NCBI RefSeq assembly: GCF_036895565.1
Contig: NZ_CP145904.1
Span: 248,001-312,000 of the forward strand
From: Flavobacterium sp. KS-LB2
GTDB lineage: Bacteria; Bacteroidota; Bacteroidia; Flavobacteriales; Flavobacteriaceae
Length of the DNA: 64,000 nt
Direction: 5' to 3'
The position numbers and the translations under genes were made by a program. The notes beneath the pieces were generated by a model. The model searched no databases, was not told the origin of the DNA, and saw only the letters and a program-made list of their open reading frames with translations. Shown in pieces: positions 34,918-43,388 of this stretch. How positions within the stretch are numbered: position 1 is the stretch's first letter; each line of letters opens with the position of its first letter.

Positions 34918-35739
34918 TTATTTTAAGTATGAAAAGTAGATCAATAAAAAAATACCCACTATTATTCGGTACCAACCCCAAGGTTTAAAACCGTATTTTT
35001 TGATGATTTCAATGAAAAATTTAATCGCTATAATAGCAATAATAAAAGCAACTACATTTCCAATCAAGAACAATTGGATGTTTTCGTTGGATTTTAAAAT
35101 CAATTCGTAGCCTTTCATTTGTGAAGACTCATAGGTTTTCAAGAATACAGAATAACAGGTAACCGCCATCATTGTTGGCACCGCCAAAAAGAAAGAGAAT
35201 TCCGCTGCCGCATGACGCGTTAATCCTTGTTGCATTCCTCCAATGATTGAAGCAGCAGAACGACTTGTTCCTGGCATCATCGCTAAACATTGCCAAAAAC
35301 CAATGCTTACGGCTTTCTTTACGGTGATGTCTTCTTCTTTGATTACGGTTGGACTTTGAAAACGACTGTCGATAAAGAGTAAAATTACCCCACCTATAAT
35401 TAATACAATCGCAATAGGAATAGGGTCTCCAAGAACCGCTTCAATCTTGTCATCGAATAATTTTCCTAAAACCAAAGCAGGAATTACGGCACAAATCAAT
35501 TTGATATAAAAGTTGATGGCAACACTTTTTGAAGAGAAATCAAAGAATTTTTTCCAGTACAAAGCTACTACAGCCAGAATGGCCCCAAATTGAATCGAAA
35601 CCTGAAATAATTTTACAAAATCATCTTCTTGAATTCCAAAATAAGAACTTAGAAAAACCATATGTGCTGTAGAAGAAACGGGAAGATACTCTGTTAATCC
35701 TTCAATAACAGCAATTAAAAATGCTTGTAATGTATTCAT
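34918..35739 (-). CDS. uppP: Undecaprenyl-diphosphate phosphatase
   Basis: A 273-residue inner-membrane enzyme that recycles undecaprenyl pyrophosphate to the carrier lipid for peptidoglycan and polysaccharide synthesis; loss lowers bacitracin tolerance in other bacteria. Motif 1 is IEGLTEYLPVSSTAHM (residues 12-27) and motif 2 is MMPGTSRSAASIIGGM. Seven to eight hydrophobic helices. The start is directly adjacent to the DUF3098 stop. It works with mtgA-type polymerases, which use the same lipid carrier. Confidence 0.96.
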   Translation of the reverse strand: MNTLQAFLIAVIEGLTEYLPVSSTAHMVFLSSYFGIQEDDFVKLFQVSIQFGAILAVVALYWKKFFDFSSKSVAINFYIKLICAVIPALVLGKLFDDKIEAVLGDPIPIAIVLIIGGVILLFIDSRFQSPTVIKEEDITVKKAVSIGFWQCLAMMPGTSRSAASIIGGMQQGLTRHAAAEFSFFLAVPTMMAVTCYSVFLKTYESSQMKGYELILKSNENIQLFLIGNVVAFIIAIIAIKFFIEIIKKYGFKPWGWYRIIVGIFLLIYFSYLK

Positions 35740-35982
35740 TTATGCTTTTTTGGGGTTCTTAAGAATGGCATAGACGGTTATTCCAAACCCAATTAAAACA
35801 GTAGTTGGTGCCAATCGAATTCTTCTGAAATTAAAAATATCTTCATTGAAAACATTTGGATCATCACTTCCTCCGCCAGCCATTAGAATAAATCCCAAGG
35901 CAATAACTCCAATTCCAATTAATAAGATTTTATAATTTATTTTATCAAAAAGAAATTCTGTTTTCTGTTCGTTATTTTTCAT
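35740..35982 (-). CDS. DUF3098 small membrane protein
   Basis: 80 residues: a charged N-terminus with FLFDKINYKILLIGIGVIALGF, a first membrane helix (about 18-38), a loop GGGSDDPNVFNEDIFNFRR, and a second helix (about 55-73) ending NPKKA. This is the DUF3098 family, of unknown function. Its constant position between ftsX and uppP in Bacteroidota suggests a role in envelope growth or division (inference). It abuts uppP with no gap. Confidence 0.88.
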   Translation of the reverse strand: MKNNEQKTEFLFDKINYKILLIGIGVIALGFILMAGGGSDDPNVFNEDIFNFRRIRLAPTTVLIGFGITVYAILKNPKKA

Positions 35983-36053
35983 TTATGCTGAATTTAGTTC
36001 AGCATCTAAAAATGCTGAATGATAATGAGTTTATATTAATCAACTAATAAATA

Positions 36054-36929
36054 TTAGTATAAATCGTCTGTTCTTAAGTTCAAGAAACGTTGTGTGGCAA
36101 AATAAGTGCTTAACCATGTAATTAGTATTCCAACTCCTAAAACTGCTACTAATACCAATGCAATTAACGCTTTGTCGTCTAATATGCCGAGATTTGGAAA
36201 ATTAGTTTCAACATAAATCAACACACCAATTAAGGCTATAATAGCAAGTCCTGCTCCCAGCATTCCTAGTTTAATACTTCTTAGAACAAATGGTTTTCTG
36301 ATAAAAGCTTTGGTCGCTCCTACCATTTGCATGGTTTTAATGATAAATCGGTTGGAATGAATCGATAAACGCAACGAACTGTTAATCAATAATACGGCAA
36401 TTACAGCTAGGAATCCGCTGATTATAAGAATCCACATACTTACTTTTTTAATGTTGTCATTCACAAGATTCACTAATTGCTTGTCATACACAATATCCGA
36501 AACCATAGCGTTTTTGCGCAAGCTAGTTTCAATTTTTGTAATGCTGTCTTTAATCACATAATCGCCCTTTAAGTGAATATCATATGAATTTTGTAATGGG
36601 TTTTCGCCCAGAAATTCCATAAAATCTTCACCAATGATATCAGTATGTTGTTTTGCAGCAGCTTCTTTGGTTACGTAATTATATGATTTTACAAAAGGGC
36701 TTGCTTTCAATTGAGTGCCAAAAGCTTTCACAATACTGTCATTGGCTTCATTCTTGAAAAAAACCGTCATGGCAATATTTTCTTTGAAATCGTTGGCTAA
36801 TTTTTTAGAATTTATAATAAAAAGTCCCAATATTCCCAATAGAAATAAAACTAAGAATACACTTAGGACTACTGAAAAATAAGAGGAAATTAAACGGCGT
36901 TTTTGAAAATTATCAAAGGAAGAACTCAT
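36054..36929 (-). CDS. ftsX: Cell-division permease FtsX
   Basis: A 291-residue membrane partner of the FtsE ATPase, which activates septal peptidoglycan hydrolases. One N-terminal helix (about 16-38), a periplasmic domain (about 40-165) and three C-terminal helices (about 170-190, 220-240, 257-280), as in FtsX. The conserved MQMVGATKAFIRKPFVLRS motif sits between helices 2 and 3 at about 200-218. ftsE is not adjacent. First gene of the ftsX-DUF3098-uppP-truB run; a 71-nt gap separates it from DUF3098. Confidence 0.93.
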   Translation of the reverse strand: MSSSFDNFQKRRLISSYFSVVLSVFLVLFLLGILGLFIINSKKLANDFKENIAMTVFFKNEANDSIVKAFGTQLKASPFVKSYNYVTKEAAAKQHTDIIGEDFMEFLGENPLQNSYDIHLKGDYVIKDSITKIETSLRKNAMVSDIVYDKQLVNLVNDNIKKVSMWILIISGFLAVIAVLLINSSLRLSIHSNRFIIKTMQMVGATKAFIRKPFVLRSIKLGMLGAGLAIIALIGVLIYVETNFPNLGILDDKALIALVLVAVLGVGILITWLSTYFATQRFLNLRTDDLY

Positions 36930-37019
36930 AGTTTACTGAAATTATTGGGTAAAAATAATAAAGAATTTCTTTATTTAAAGTTAATAACGCTCAAAGTTTT
37001 AACTTTCGTACAATAAACG

Positions 37020-37027
37020 TAAATTTG
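37020..37027 (+). promoter_or_regulatory. Candidate -7 promoter element for leuS
   Basis: TAAATTTG, exact TAnnTTTG match, leaving a leader of about 110 nt before the leuS ATG. An 8-bp hairpin (37032-37039 with 37044-37051) and a 14-codon ORF lie in the leader. Confidence 0.45.
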
Positions 37028-37056
37028 GCACCTGAAAATAATCATTTTCAGAAAAA

Positions 37057-37101
37057 ATGATGCAACTAAGTAATTCTGTTGCTCTGAATCCTAAATTATG
37101 A
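37057..37101 (+). other. Possible leucine-rich leader ORF upstream of leuS
   Basis: Fourteen codons reading MMQLSNSVALNPKL then TGA, ending 45 nt before the leuS ATG. Three of fourteen codons are leucine (CTA, CTG, TTA). The arrangement resembles a leader peptide, but no strong terminator/antiterminator pair is obvious downstream. Speculative. Confidence 0.25.
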
Positions 37102-37146
37102 CTTGAGTAGGCGACAGCATGACTCTATAAAAGACAATAAAAGAGA

Positions 37147-40100
37147 ATGAAATACAATCCGAACGAAATAGAGGCCAAATGGCAAAAATATTGGTTAGAA
37201 AACCAAACTTTTAAGGCCGAAAACAACTCAACAAAACCGAAGTATTACGTCCTTGATATGTTTCCTTATCCATCTGGAGCGGGATTGCACGTGGGACATC
37301 CGCTAGGATATATTGCCTCTGACGTGTATTCAAGATACAAAAGACATCAAGGTTTTAATGTGTTGCACCCAATGGGCTACGACAGTTTTGGATTGCCAGC
37401 AGAGCAATATGCGATACAAACGGGGCAACGTCCCGAAGATACGACTTCGGTAAATATTGACGGAGGAACAGATAAAGAAGGAAATAAAATTGCCGGTTAC
37501 AGAAAGCAATTGGACAAAATTGGATTCTCTTTCGATTGGAGCAGAGAAGTGCGTACTTCAAATCCGGATTATTACAAGCATACGCAATGGATTTTCATCC
37601 AATTATTCAATTCTTGGTACAATAAAAACAGTGATAAAGCAGAAGATATTTCGACTTTGGTTTCCATTTTTTCAACAGAAGGAAATGCAAATGTAAACGC
37701 CGTTTGTGATGAAAATATCGAAGGTTTTTCAGCAAATGAATGGAATGCTTTCGCAAAAGAACAGCAGGAGAAAATTTTGTTGCAATACAGATTGACCTAT
37801 TTAGCCGAGACTGAGGTGAACTGGTGTCCGGGATTAGGAACCGTTTTAGCAAATGACGAAATCGTAAATGGTGTTTCGGAACGTGGCGGTTTTACGGTGG
37901 TGCGCAAGAAAATGACGCAATGGAGTATGAGAATTTCGGCTTATGCGGAACGTTTGTTGCAAGGTTTAAATGATATTGATTGGAGCGAAAGCATCAAGGA
38001 AAGTCAGAGAAACTGGATTGGAAAATCAGTTGGGGCGACTGTAGAATTCAATGTTCAGAATTCTAATTTTAAAATTGCGGTTTTCACTACAAGACCTGAT
38101 ACTATTTTTGGAGTTACGTTTATGACATTGGCACCAGAACACGAATTGGTTTCTCAAATCACCACTGCAGAACAAAAAGCAGAAGTGAATGCCTATATAG
38201 AAAAAACGTCAAAACGTTCCGAAAGAGAACGTATGGCCGATGTAAAAACTATCTCTGGAGTATTCACCGGTGCCTATGCAGAACATCCGTTTACCAAAGA
38301 ACCAATTCCGGTTTGGATTGGGGATTATGTTTTGGCGGGTTACGGAACAGGCGCGGTTATGGCGGTTCCTTGTGGTGACGAAAGAGATTATGCTTTTGCG
38401 AATTTCTTCAAAGGTCAAAACGGAATGCAGGAAATCAAGAACATTTTTGATAAAGATATATCTGAAGCTGCTTTTGGAGCCAAAGAAGGTTTTCAATTAG
38501 TAGATTCTGATTTTCTAAATGGATTAGATTACAAAAAAGGAACTCAAAAAGTAATTGAAGAATTAGAAAAATTAAACCAAGGAAAAGGAAAAACGAATTA
38601 CCGTTTGCGTGACGCCGTTTTCTCTCGCCAACGTTATTGGGGAGAGCCGTTTCCTGTATATTATGTGAATGGCTTACCGCAAATGATTGATGCGAAACAT
38701 TTGCCTATCATCTTGCCGGAAGTAGAGAAATATTTGCCAACCGAAGACGGTTTGCCGCCTTTAGGAAACGCTACGGTTTGGGCTTGGGACAGTATTCAGT
38801 GTTCAGTTGTTAGTACTCAGTTAGTAGATAATGTGACAATATTTCCTTTGGAATTGAACACGATGCCAGGTTGGGCGGGAAGTTCTTGGTATTGGATGCG
38901 TTATATGGATGCACATAATGAGAATGAATTTGCAAGCAAAGACGCATTGGCGTATTGGGAAAGTGTTGATTTATACATTGGCGGAAGCGAACATGCAACC
39001 GGGCATTTATTGTATTCTCGTTTTTGGAACAAATTTTTAAAAGACAAAGGTTTTGCACCTACCGAAGAACCGTTCAAAAAACTGATCAATCAGGGAATGA
39101 TTTTGGGAATGAGTGCGTTTGTTTATGGAGTTTGGATCGACATATGGTACCGACCTACTGCAAAAGAGGATTTTGGTTCGAATAAAAATAAAATTGCACG
39201 TGAATCACCTCGTCCTGTTTTTTTAGGTCTTTCCAAAAAAGTATTTGAGGAGATTAAATTGACTGAAGATGAGGAAGGAATGGTTTATAGTCTGATTATT
39301 GATAATTATCTAAAAAATAAATATCCAAATTTTAAATTCATGTATTTGGAGGAAGGACTTGAAGAGGGATATGAATTTAGATGTTCACAATTAAAGTTGC
39401 ACACTGATGTTTCATTTGTGAATTCATCTGATGAATTGGATATTGAAAAGTTCAAAGCATGGAGAGAAGAATATAAAATCGCTGATTTTATCACTGATGA
39501 AAATGATAAATTCATCGTTGGTCGTGAAATCGAAAAAATGTCGAAATCCAAATACAATGTCGTAACGCCGGATGATATTTGTAACGAATATGGAGCCGAT
39601 ACGTTGCGTTTGTATGAAATGTTCTTAGGACCATTGGAACAAGCAAAACCTTGGAACACGGCAGGAATTTCTGGAGTTTTTGGATTTTTGAAAAAACTGT
39701 GTCGTTTGTATTTTGATGACAATGGTTTGATTGTGACCAATGACGAACCAACCAAAGACAACTTAAAATCATTGCACAAAACGATCAAAAAAGTAGCGGA
39801 AGATATTGAAGGTTTCTCTTTCAATACATCGGTTTCTCAGTTTATGATTTGTGTAAATGAATTGTCCACTCAAAACTGTCATTCACGTGAAATTTTGGAA
39901 CCTTTAGCGATTGTAATTTCGCCGTATGCGCCACACATCGCTGAAGAATTATGGTCATTGTTAGGAAATACAGGTTCTATTGCGACAGTTGATTTCCCTG
40001 TTTTTGAAGCTAAGTATTTAGTAGAGAGCGAAAAGGAATATCCAGTTTCTTTCAACGGAAAAATGCGTTTCACGATGGTTTTACCTTTGGATTTAACCAA

Positions 40101-40215
40101 AGAACAAATCGAGGAAATCGTAATGAAAGATGAAAGAACCATCAAACAATTAGAAGGCAGAACGCCAAACAAGGTGATAATTGTTCCGGGAAAAATTATT
40201 AATTTAGTGGGGTAA
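37147..40215 (+). CDS. leuS: Leucine-tRNA ligase, unusually long
   Basis: A 1022-residue class Ia synthetase. The HIGH motif is in PSGAGLHVGHPLGY (about 43-56), the editing (CP1) domain begins at about 314 (TRPDTIFGVTFMTLAPEHEL), and KMSKS is in IEKMSKSKYNVVTPDDI (about 796). Bacteroidota LeuS proteins carry extra segments (about 155-215 here), but this one has a further stretch of roughly 90 residues between ILGMSAFVY and LHTDVSFVN (about 660-750) where I would expect about 30. It contains WIDIWYRPTAKEDFG and PRPVFLGLSKKVFEE. It stays in frame and the active-site motifs are intact. A repeat also found near frr encodes SIQCSVVSTQLV at 38796. Confidence 0.95.
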   Translation: MKYNPNEIEAKWQKYWLENQTFKAENNSTKPKYYVLDMFPYPSGAGLHVGHPLGYIASDVYSRYKRHQGFNVLHPMGYDSFGLPAEQYAIQTGQRPEDTTSVNIDGGTDKEGNKIAGYRKQLDKIGFSFDWSREVRTSNPDYYKHTQWIFIQLFNSWYNKNSDKAEDISTLVSIFSTEGNANVNAVCDENIEGFSANEWNAFAKEQQEKILLQYRLTYLAETEVNWCPGLGTVLANDEIVNGVSERGGFTVVRKKMTQWSMRISAYAERLLQGLNDIDWSESIKESQRNWIGKSVGATVEFNVQNSNFKIAVFTTRPDTIFGVTFMTLAPEHELVSQITTAEQKAEVNAYIEKTSKRSERERMADVKTISGVFTGAYAEHPFTKEPIPVWIGDYVLAGYGTGAVMAVPCGDERDYAFANFFKGQNGMQEIKNIFDKDISEAAFGAKEGFQLVDSDFLNGLDYKKGTQKVIEELEKLNQGKGKTNYRLRDAVFSRQRYWGEPFPVYYVNGLPQMIDAKHLPIILPEVEKYLPTEDGLPPLGNATVWAWDSIQCSVVSTQLVDNVTIFPLELNTMPGWAGSSWYWMRYMDAHNENEFASKDALAYWESVDLYIGGSEHATGHLLYSRFWNKFLKDKGFAPTEEPFKKLINQGMILGMSAFVYGVWIDIWYRPTAKEDFGSNKNKIARESPRPVFLGLSKKVFEEIKLTEDEEGMVYSLIIDNYLKNKYPNFKFMYLEEGLEEGYEFRCSQLKLHTDVSFVNSSDELDIEKFKAWREEYKIADFITDENDKFIVGREIEKMSKSKYNVVTPDDICNEYGADTLRLYEMFLGPLEQAKPWNTAGISGVFGFLKKLCRLYFDDNGLIVTNDEPTKDNLKSLHKTIKKVAEDIEGFSFNTSVSQFMICVNELSTQNCHSREILEPLAIVISPYAPHIAEELWSLLGNTGSIATVDFPVFEAKYLVESEKEYPVSFNGKMRFTMVLPLDLTKEQIEEIVMKDERTIKQLEGRTPNKVIIVPGKIINLVG
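38791..38829 (+). repeat. Intergenic-type short repeat embedded in the leuS reading frame
   Basis: Three close copies of a (T)CAGT unit (AGTATTCAGTGTTCAGTT, then AGTACTCAGTTAGTAG). TCAGTGTTCAGTT at 38796-38808 is identical, on the opposite strand, to part of the pyrH-frr intergenic repeat (31454-31466). Confidence 0.5.
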
Positions 40216-40230
40216 ATACAAAACGTCATA

Positions 40231-40262
40231 TTGTAGAGACGCACTGCAGTGCGTCTCTACAA
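40231..40262. repeat. 32-nt perfect palindrome after leuS
   Basis: TTGTAGAGACGCACTG (40231-40246) followed immediately by its exact reverse complement. The GTAGAGACGC...GCGTCTCTAC form recalls interspersed palindromes known from other bacterial genomes. It lies 15 nt after the leuS stop, before the true terminator. Confidence 0.8.
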
Positions 40263-40270
40263 AATATATT

Positions 40271-40313
40271 AAAATCCAAATTCCAAAATTATTTTGGGAT
40301 TTGGATTTTTTTC
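40271..40313 (+). terminator. leuS terminator
   Basis: 17-bp stem (AAATCCAAATTCCAAAA with TTTTGGGATTTGGATTT, one G-U pair) and a TTA loop, followed by a T run. Confidence 0.8.
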
Positions 40314-40411
40314 TTTCCATTTTAGGAATGCCAAATTGACATTGTAAAAAATTGGTTCAGATTTTGATGATTCTTTTATAACTTTAACAATACAATTAAA
40401 AAAACAAAAAT

Positions 40412-41101
40412 ATGGGAATGGGTTATTTGATTCTTGCCGGAGCGATTATGCTTTTCAGTTGGTTAGTTAGTTCAAGACTAAAAAGCAAATTTGAACATTA
40501 TTCTAAATTACAACTACAAAACGGAATGTCTGGCGCTGAAATCGCCGAAAAAATGCTTGCCGATAACGGAATTCGCGATGTGAGAGTGATCTCTACACCG
40601 GGACGTTTGACGGATCATTACAATCCAGCAGATAAAACCGTGAATCTAAGTGAGGCGGTTTACAACCAACGCAATGCGGCTGCGGCTGCTGTTGCGGCAC
40701 ATGAATGTGGTCACGCGGTGCAACATGCCGTAGGATACGAGTGGTTAACGATGCGTTCTAAATTAGTGCCAGTGGTAAATGTGGCATCAACTTACATGCA
40801 ATGGATTTTGCTTGGAGGAATCTTGATGTTGAAAACTTTTCCTCAATTATTATTGATAGGGATTATCATTTTTGCGGCAACCACTTTGTTTTCGATTGTT
40901 ACTTTGCCGGTAGAATATGATGCGAGTAATCGTGCATTGGCTTGGTTAGAAAACAAAAGAATGCTTACACCTCAAGAACACGCAGGAGCTAAAGATTCGC
41001 TGAAATGGGCTGCCAGAACCTATGTCGTAGCTGCTTTGGGATCTATCGCAACACTATTATATTATGTTTCTATCTATATGGGCGGAAGCAGAAGAGATTA
41101 A
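40412..41101 (+). CDS. Membrane zinc metallopeptidase (YugP/Zn_peptidase_2 type)
   Basis: A 229-residue integral membrane protein with an N-terminal helix (about 3-22), the metal-binding motif AAHECGHAVQHAVGYEW (HExxH, about 96-112), two central helices (about 120-165) and a C-terminal helix near 205-222. The SGAEIAEKMLADNGI and YNPADKTVNLSEAVYN segments before the motif are typical of this family. The third zinc ligand is probably in VEYDASNRAL. Substrate unknown. Monocistronic, with a strong terminator shared with the convergent Lrp gene. Confidence 0.9.
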   Translation: MGMGYLILAGAIMLFSWLVSSRLKSKFEHYSKLQLQNGMSGAEIAEKMLADNGIRDVRVISTPGRLTDHYNPADKTVNLSEAVYNQRNAAAAAVAAHECGHAVQHAVGYEWLTMRSKLVPVVNVASTYMQWILLGGILMLKTFPQLLLIGIIIFAATTLFSIVTLPVEYDASNRALAWLENKRMLTPQEHAGAKDSLKWAARTYVVAALGSIATLLYYVSIYMGGSRRD

Positions 41102-41127
41102 ATTTTTAGATCTTAGAGAAGTATAGT

Positions 41128-41157
41128 AAAAGCCGTTTGTATTACAAACGGCTTTTT
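41128..41157. terminator. Bidirectional terminator after the zinc peptidase gene
   Basis: 13-bp perfect stem AAAAGCCGTTTGT/ACAAACGGCTTTT with a 3-nt loop and flanking A/T runs, between convergent genes. Confidence 0.85.
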
Positions 41158-41212
41158 CGTGTTCATATAACTCTAAGAATCGTATGGTCTAAAATTCCAA
41201 TTATCTAACATT

Positions 41213-41683
41213 CTAAAGTTGAATTTGTCTGTCGATTTGTTGGTCTAAGGAAATGAAGGTTTCTGTTCTGGAAACACCTTCTATCGCTTGGATTTTTGTA
41301 TTAAGTAATTGCATTAAATGTTCGTTATCCCGACAAATAATTTTTATCAAAATCGACCAGTTTCCTGTGGTATAATGGCATTCCAATACTTCAGGGATTT
41401 TCTTTAAATCTCTCACCGCTTCAGGATTTCGGGCAGCTTTGTCCAGATAAATCCCAACAAAAGCCATTGTGTTATAACCCAGAATTTTATTGTTTACCGT
41501 GAATTTTGATCCCGAAATAACGCCGGATTGCTCCAGTTTTCGCAAACGTTGGTGAATTGCCGCTCCTGAAATTCCTATTTTATTGGCGATTTGAAGAATT
41601 GGTTTTCGGGCATCTTCCATCAGGTCGCGTAAAATTTCTTTATCGATACCGTCAATTTCTACGATTAGGGAATTGATTTTCAT
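41213..41683 (-). CDS. Lrp/AsnC family transcriptional regulator
   Basis: 156 residues: an N-terminal winged HTH (DKEILRDLMEDARKPILQIA and SGAAIHQRLRKLEQSGVI, about 14-62) and a C-terminal RAM/AsnC ligand-binding domain (GYNTMAFVGIYLD, YTTGNWSILIKI), the normal layout for a regulator that forms octamers and senses an amino acid. The effector and targets are not deducible; the neighbours hemD and the zinc peptidase are not typical Lrp targets. Single gene. Confidence 0.93.
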   Translation of the reverse strand: MKINSLIVEIDGIDKEILRDLMEDARKPILQIANKIGISGAAIHQRLRKLEQSGVISGSKFTVNNKILGYNTMAFVGIYLDKAARNPEAVRDLKKIPEVLECHYTTGNWSILIKIICRDNEHLMQLLNTKIQAIEGVSRTETFISLDQQIDRQIQL

Positions 41684-41795
41684 GAGTTGTTGTTTTAAAC
41701 TAAAATATGGAATTTAGTTTGAATTGGAAATCAAATTTAAGTAAAAAACGATTAGTAAAAAGCACATGAAGTTGTTTTTATAATTTTTGCCATAA

Positions 41796-41826
41796 AAAAA
41801 GCCATTCGGATTGCGAATGGCTTTTT
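41796..41826 (-). terminator. Terminator of the DUF4271-hemD operon
   Basis: 13-bp perfect stem AAAAAGCCATTCG/CGAATGGCTTTTT with a 5-nt loop, 24 nt after the hemD stop. Confidence 0.85.
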
Positions 41827-41850
41827 GATATTATTTTGAAAAGTGGTTTT

Positions 41851-42600
41851 TTATTTTCCTTTATTGGCTTCAATAATGTATTTTTCTAGAGCCATTGTCA
41901 TTGAAGGCGTTGCTGGTGTTGGTGCAAGAATATCGACTCTTAAACCGTGATCCAACGCTTCTTTTTGAGTAGTACTTCCAAAAACGGCGATTCGAGTGTT
42001 GTTTTGTTCGAAGTCTGGAAAGTTTTTAAACAATGATTTTATTCCAGTTGGGCTAAAGAAAGCCAAAACATCATAATAAACATCAGCTAAATCAGATAAA
42101 TCACTCATTACGGTTCTGTAAAAAACAGCTGGAGTCCAATCTACTTTTAACGCATTTAACGTTATTGGCGCATCGGCATTCAATTGGTCTGAAGCAGGTA
42201 ATAAGAATTTTTCGTCTTTATATTTTTTAATCAGCGGCGATAAATCAGCAAAATCTTTTGGTCCAACGTAGATTTTACGTTTTCTGTACACAACGTATTT
42301 CTGCAGGTAAAAAGCAATAGCTTCTGATTGGCAGAAATATTTTAATCCTTCTGGGACTTTGTAACGCATTTCATCAGCCACTCTAAAAAAATGATCTACG
42401 GCATTTTTACTCGTTAAAATAATTGCGGTGTAATGATTAAGATCGATTTTTTGCAATCGGATCTCTTTGGCACTAACTCCTTCTACATGAATAAAAGGTC
42501 TGAAATCAATTTTTACTTTATGCTTTTGTTGAAGTTCAAAGTAAGGGGAATTTTCCACTTTAGGCTCGGGTTGTGACACCAAAATTGTTTTCACTTTCAT
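41851..42600 (-). CDS. hemD: Uroporphyrinogen-III synthase
   Basis: A 249-residue cytoplasmic enzyme that closes hydroxymethylbilane with ring-D inversion in haem synthesis. The family is poorly conserved; supporting stretches are TAIILTSKNAVDHFFRVADE (about 58-77), YDVLAFFSPTGIKSLFKNFP and RIAVFGSTTQKEALDHGL followed by TPSMTMALEKY. It follows DUF4271 by 12 nt, the arrangement I associate with Flavobacteriia. Other haem genes are outside the window. Confidence 0.9.
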   Translation of the reverse strand: MKVKTILVSQPEPKVENSPYFELQQKHKVKIDFRPFIHVEGVSAKEIRLQKIDLNHYTAIILTSKNAVDHFFRVADEMRYKVPEGLKYFCQSEAIAFYLQKYVVYRKRKIYVGPKDFADLSPLIKKYKDEKFLLPASDQLNADAPITLNALKVDWTPAVFYRTVMSDLSDLADVYYDVLAFFSPTGIKSLFKNFPDFEQNNTRIAVFGSTTQKEALDHGLRVDILAPTPATPSMTMALEKYIIEANKGK

Positions 42601-42612
42601 ATTTAACGGTTT

Positions 42613-43284
42613 CTAAGCACTCCCTTTTGTAAACCAATAATACATAAAATAATAGGGTGCTATTTCAAGAGCGCAAAGATATAAAATAAAATAAAACAAC
42701 TTACCGAATATTATATTTTGATAGTTTTTTATTGAAATCAAATAAGTTAAAATATTTATTATCAATATCATAGCTATAATTAGCAGTGGAATATTTCTTG
42801 AAAAGGAGTCGTAATAAAACAAAATAATATTCAATGGCAGTATGATAAGTCCAATATAGGTTCTGTAAGTCACCTTTTGAAGGTTAAACTGCTCCATGAA
42901 TTCTTCGATATTGAAGGATGTTGCTATAATTTTTTCAATCAAATATTTAGACAAAATAAAGAATACTAAAAACGTAAATATTTGGATATAAAGAATCCAG
43001 TCAGTCTTTGTAGCGTGACCAAAATAGCTTAACGAAATTTGTATAAAGAAAGCAAGTGAAATGACTTGAACAAAAAATAGGGAAATCGTAAAGCCGCTTT
43101 TTAGGTGGCTGCTGTCTCTGTAAACTTTGTTGTATTTATTGGAAAAAATCAAATTAGCAAAATCACCAAATCTATTTTCGAAAACAGATTTTGTGACCGC
43201 AATAATAGCAAATGACAGCACAAAAAGTACGGTTGCCCAGTCTTTGCTGTCAGTTATTCTTGGATGAAGTATAGTTTCGATCAT
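42613..43284 (-). CDS. DUF4271 membrane protein
   Basis: A 223-residue inner-membrane protein with about seven hydrophobic segments, the first at about 18-35 (DWATVLFVLSFAIIAVTKSV). A cytoplasmic FGDFANLIFSNKYNKVYRDS loop follows, typical of DUF4271. Function unknown; it sits upstream of hemD and is co-transcribed. A TAATTTTG promoter element lies 8 nt before its ATG, so the transcript is almost leaderless. Confidence 0.88.
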   Translation of the reverse strand: MIETILHPRITDSKDWATVLFVLSFAIIAVTKSVFENRFGDFANLIFSNKYNKVYRDSSHLKSGFTISLFFVQVISLAFFIQISLSYFGHATKTDWILYIQIFTFLVFFILSKYLIEKIIATSFNIEEFMEQFNLQKVTYRTYIGLIILPLNIILFYYDSFSRNIPLLIIAMILIINILTYLISIKNYQNIIFGKLFYFILYLCALEIAPYYFMYYWFTKGSA

Positions 43285-43291
43285 AACGTTG

Positions 43292-43299
43292 CAAAATTA
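43292..43299 (-). promoter_or_regulatory. -7 promoter element for DUF4271-hemD
   Basis: Minus-strand TAATTTTG followed by C, an exact TAnnTTTG match just upstream of the start codon. Confidence 0.5.
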
Positions 43300-43360
43300 C
43301 TAATTTTTATATCATTCTTTTTATTATAATTTTATTAAGGATGAAATGGCATAAAAAGTT

Positions 43361-43368
43361 TACTTTTG
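43361..43368 (+). promoter_or_regulatory. -7 promoter element deciding the start of the GT2 gene
   Basis: TACTTTTG followed by C. It lies inside the longer reading frame that opens at 43341, so transcription would begin after that ATG and translation should start at 43389. Confidence 0.55.
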
Positions 43369-43388
43369 CGGTGAAATTAGTCAAAAAT

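Noticed and set aside
37020..37146. T-box riboswitch ahead of leuS
   Set aside because: No T-box sequence or specifier arm is present, and this class is not expected in Bacteroidota.
39306..39824. 172-residue minus-strand ORF within leuS
   Set aside because: Antisense shadow of the leuS coding frame, Ser/Phe-rich with no recognisable motif.
43341..43388. Longer N-terminus for the GT2 glycosyltransferase
   Set aside because: A TACTTTTG promoter element lies inside it and the family begins at the MNDCIVIIPTYNE segment.
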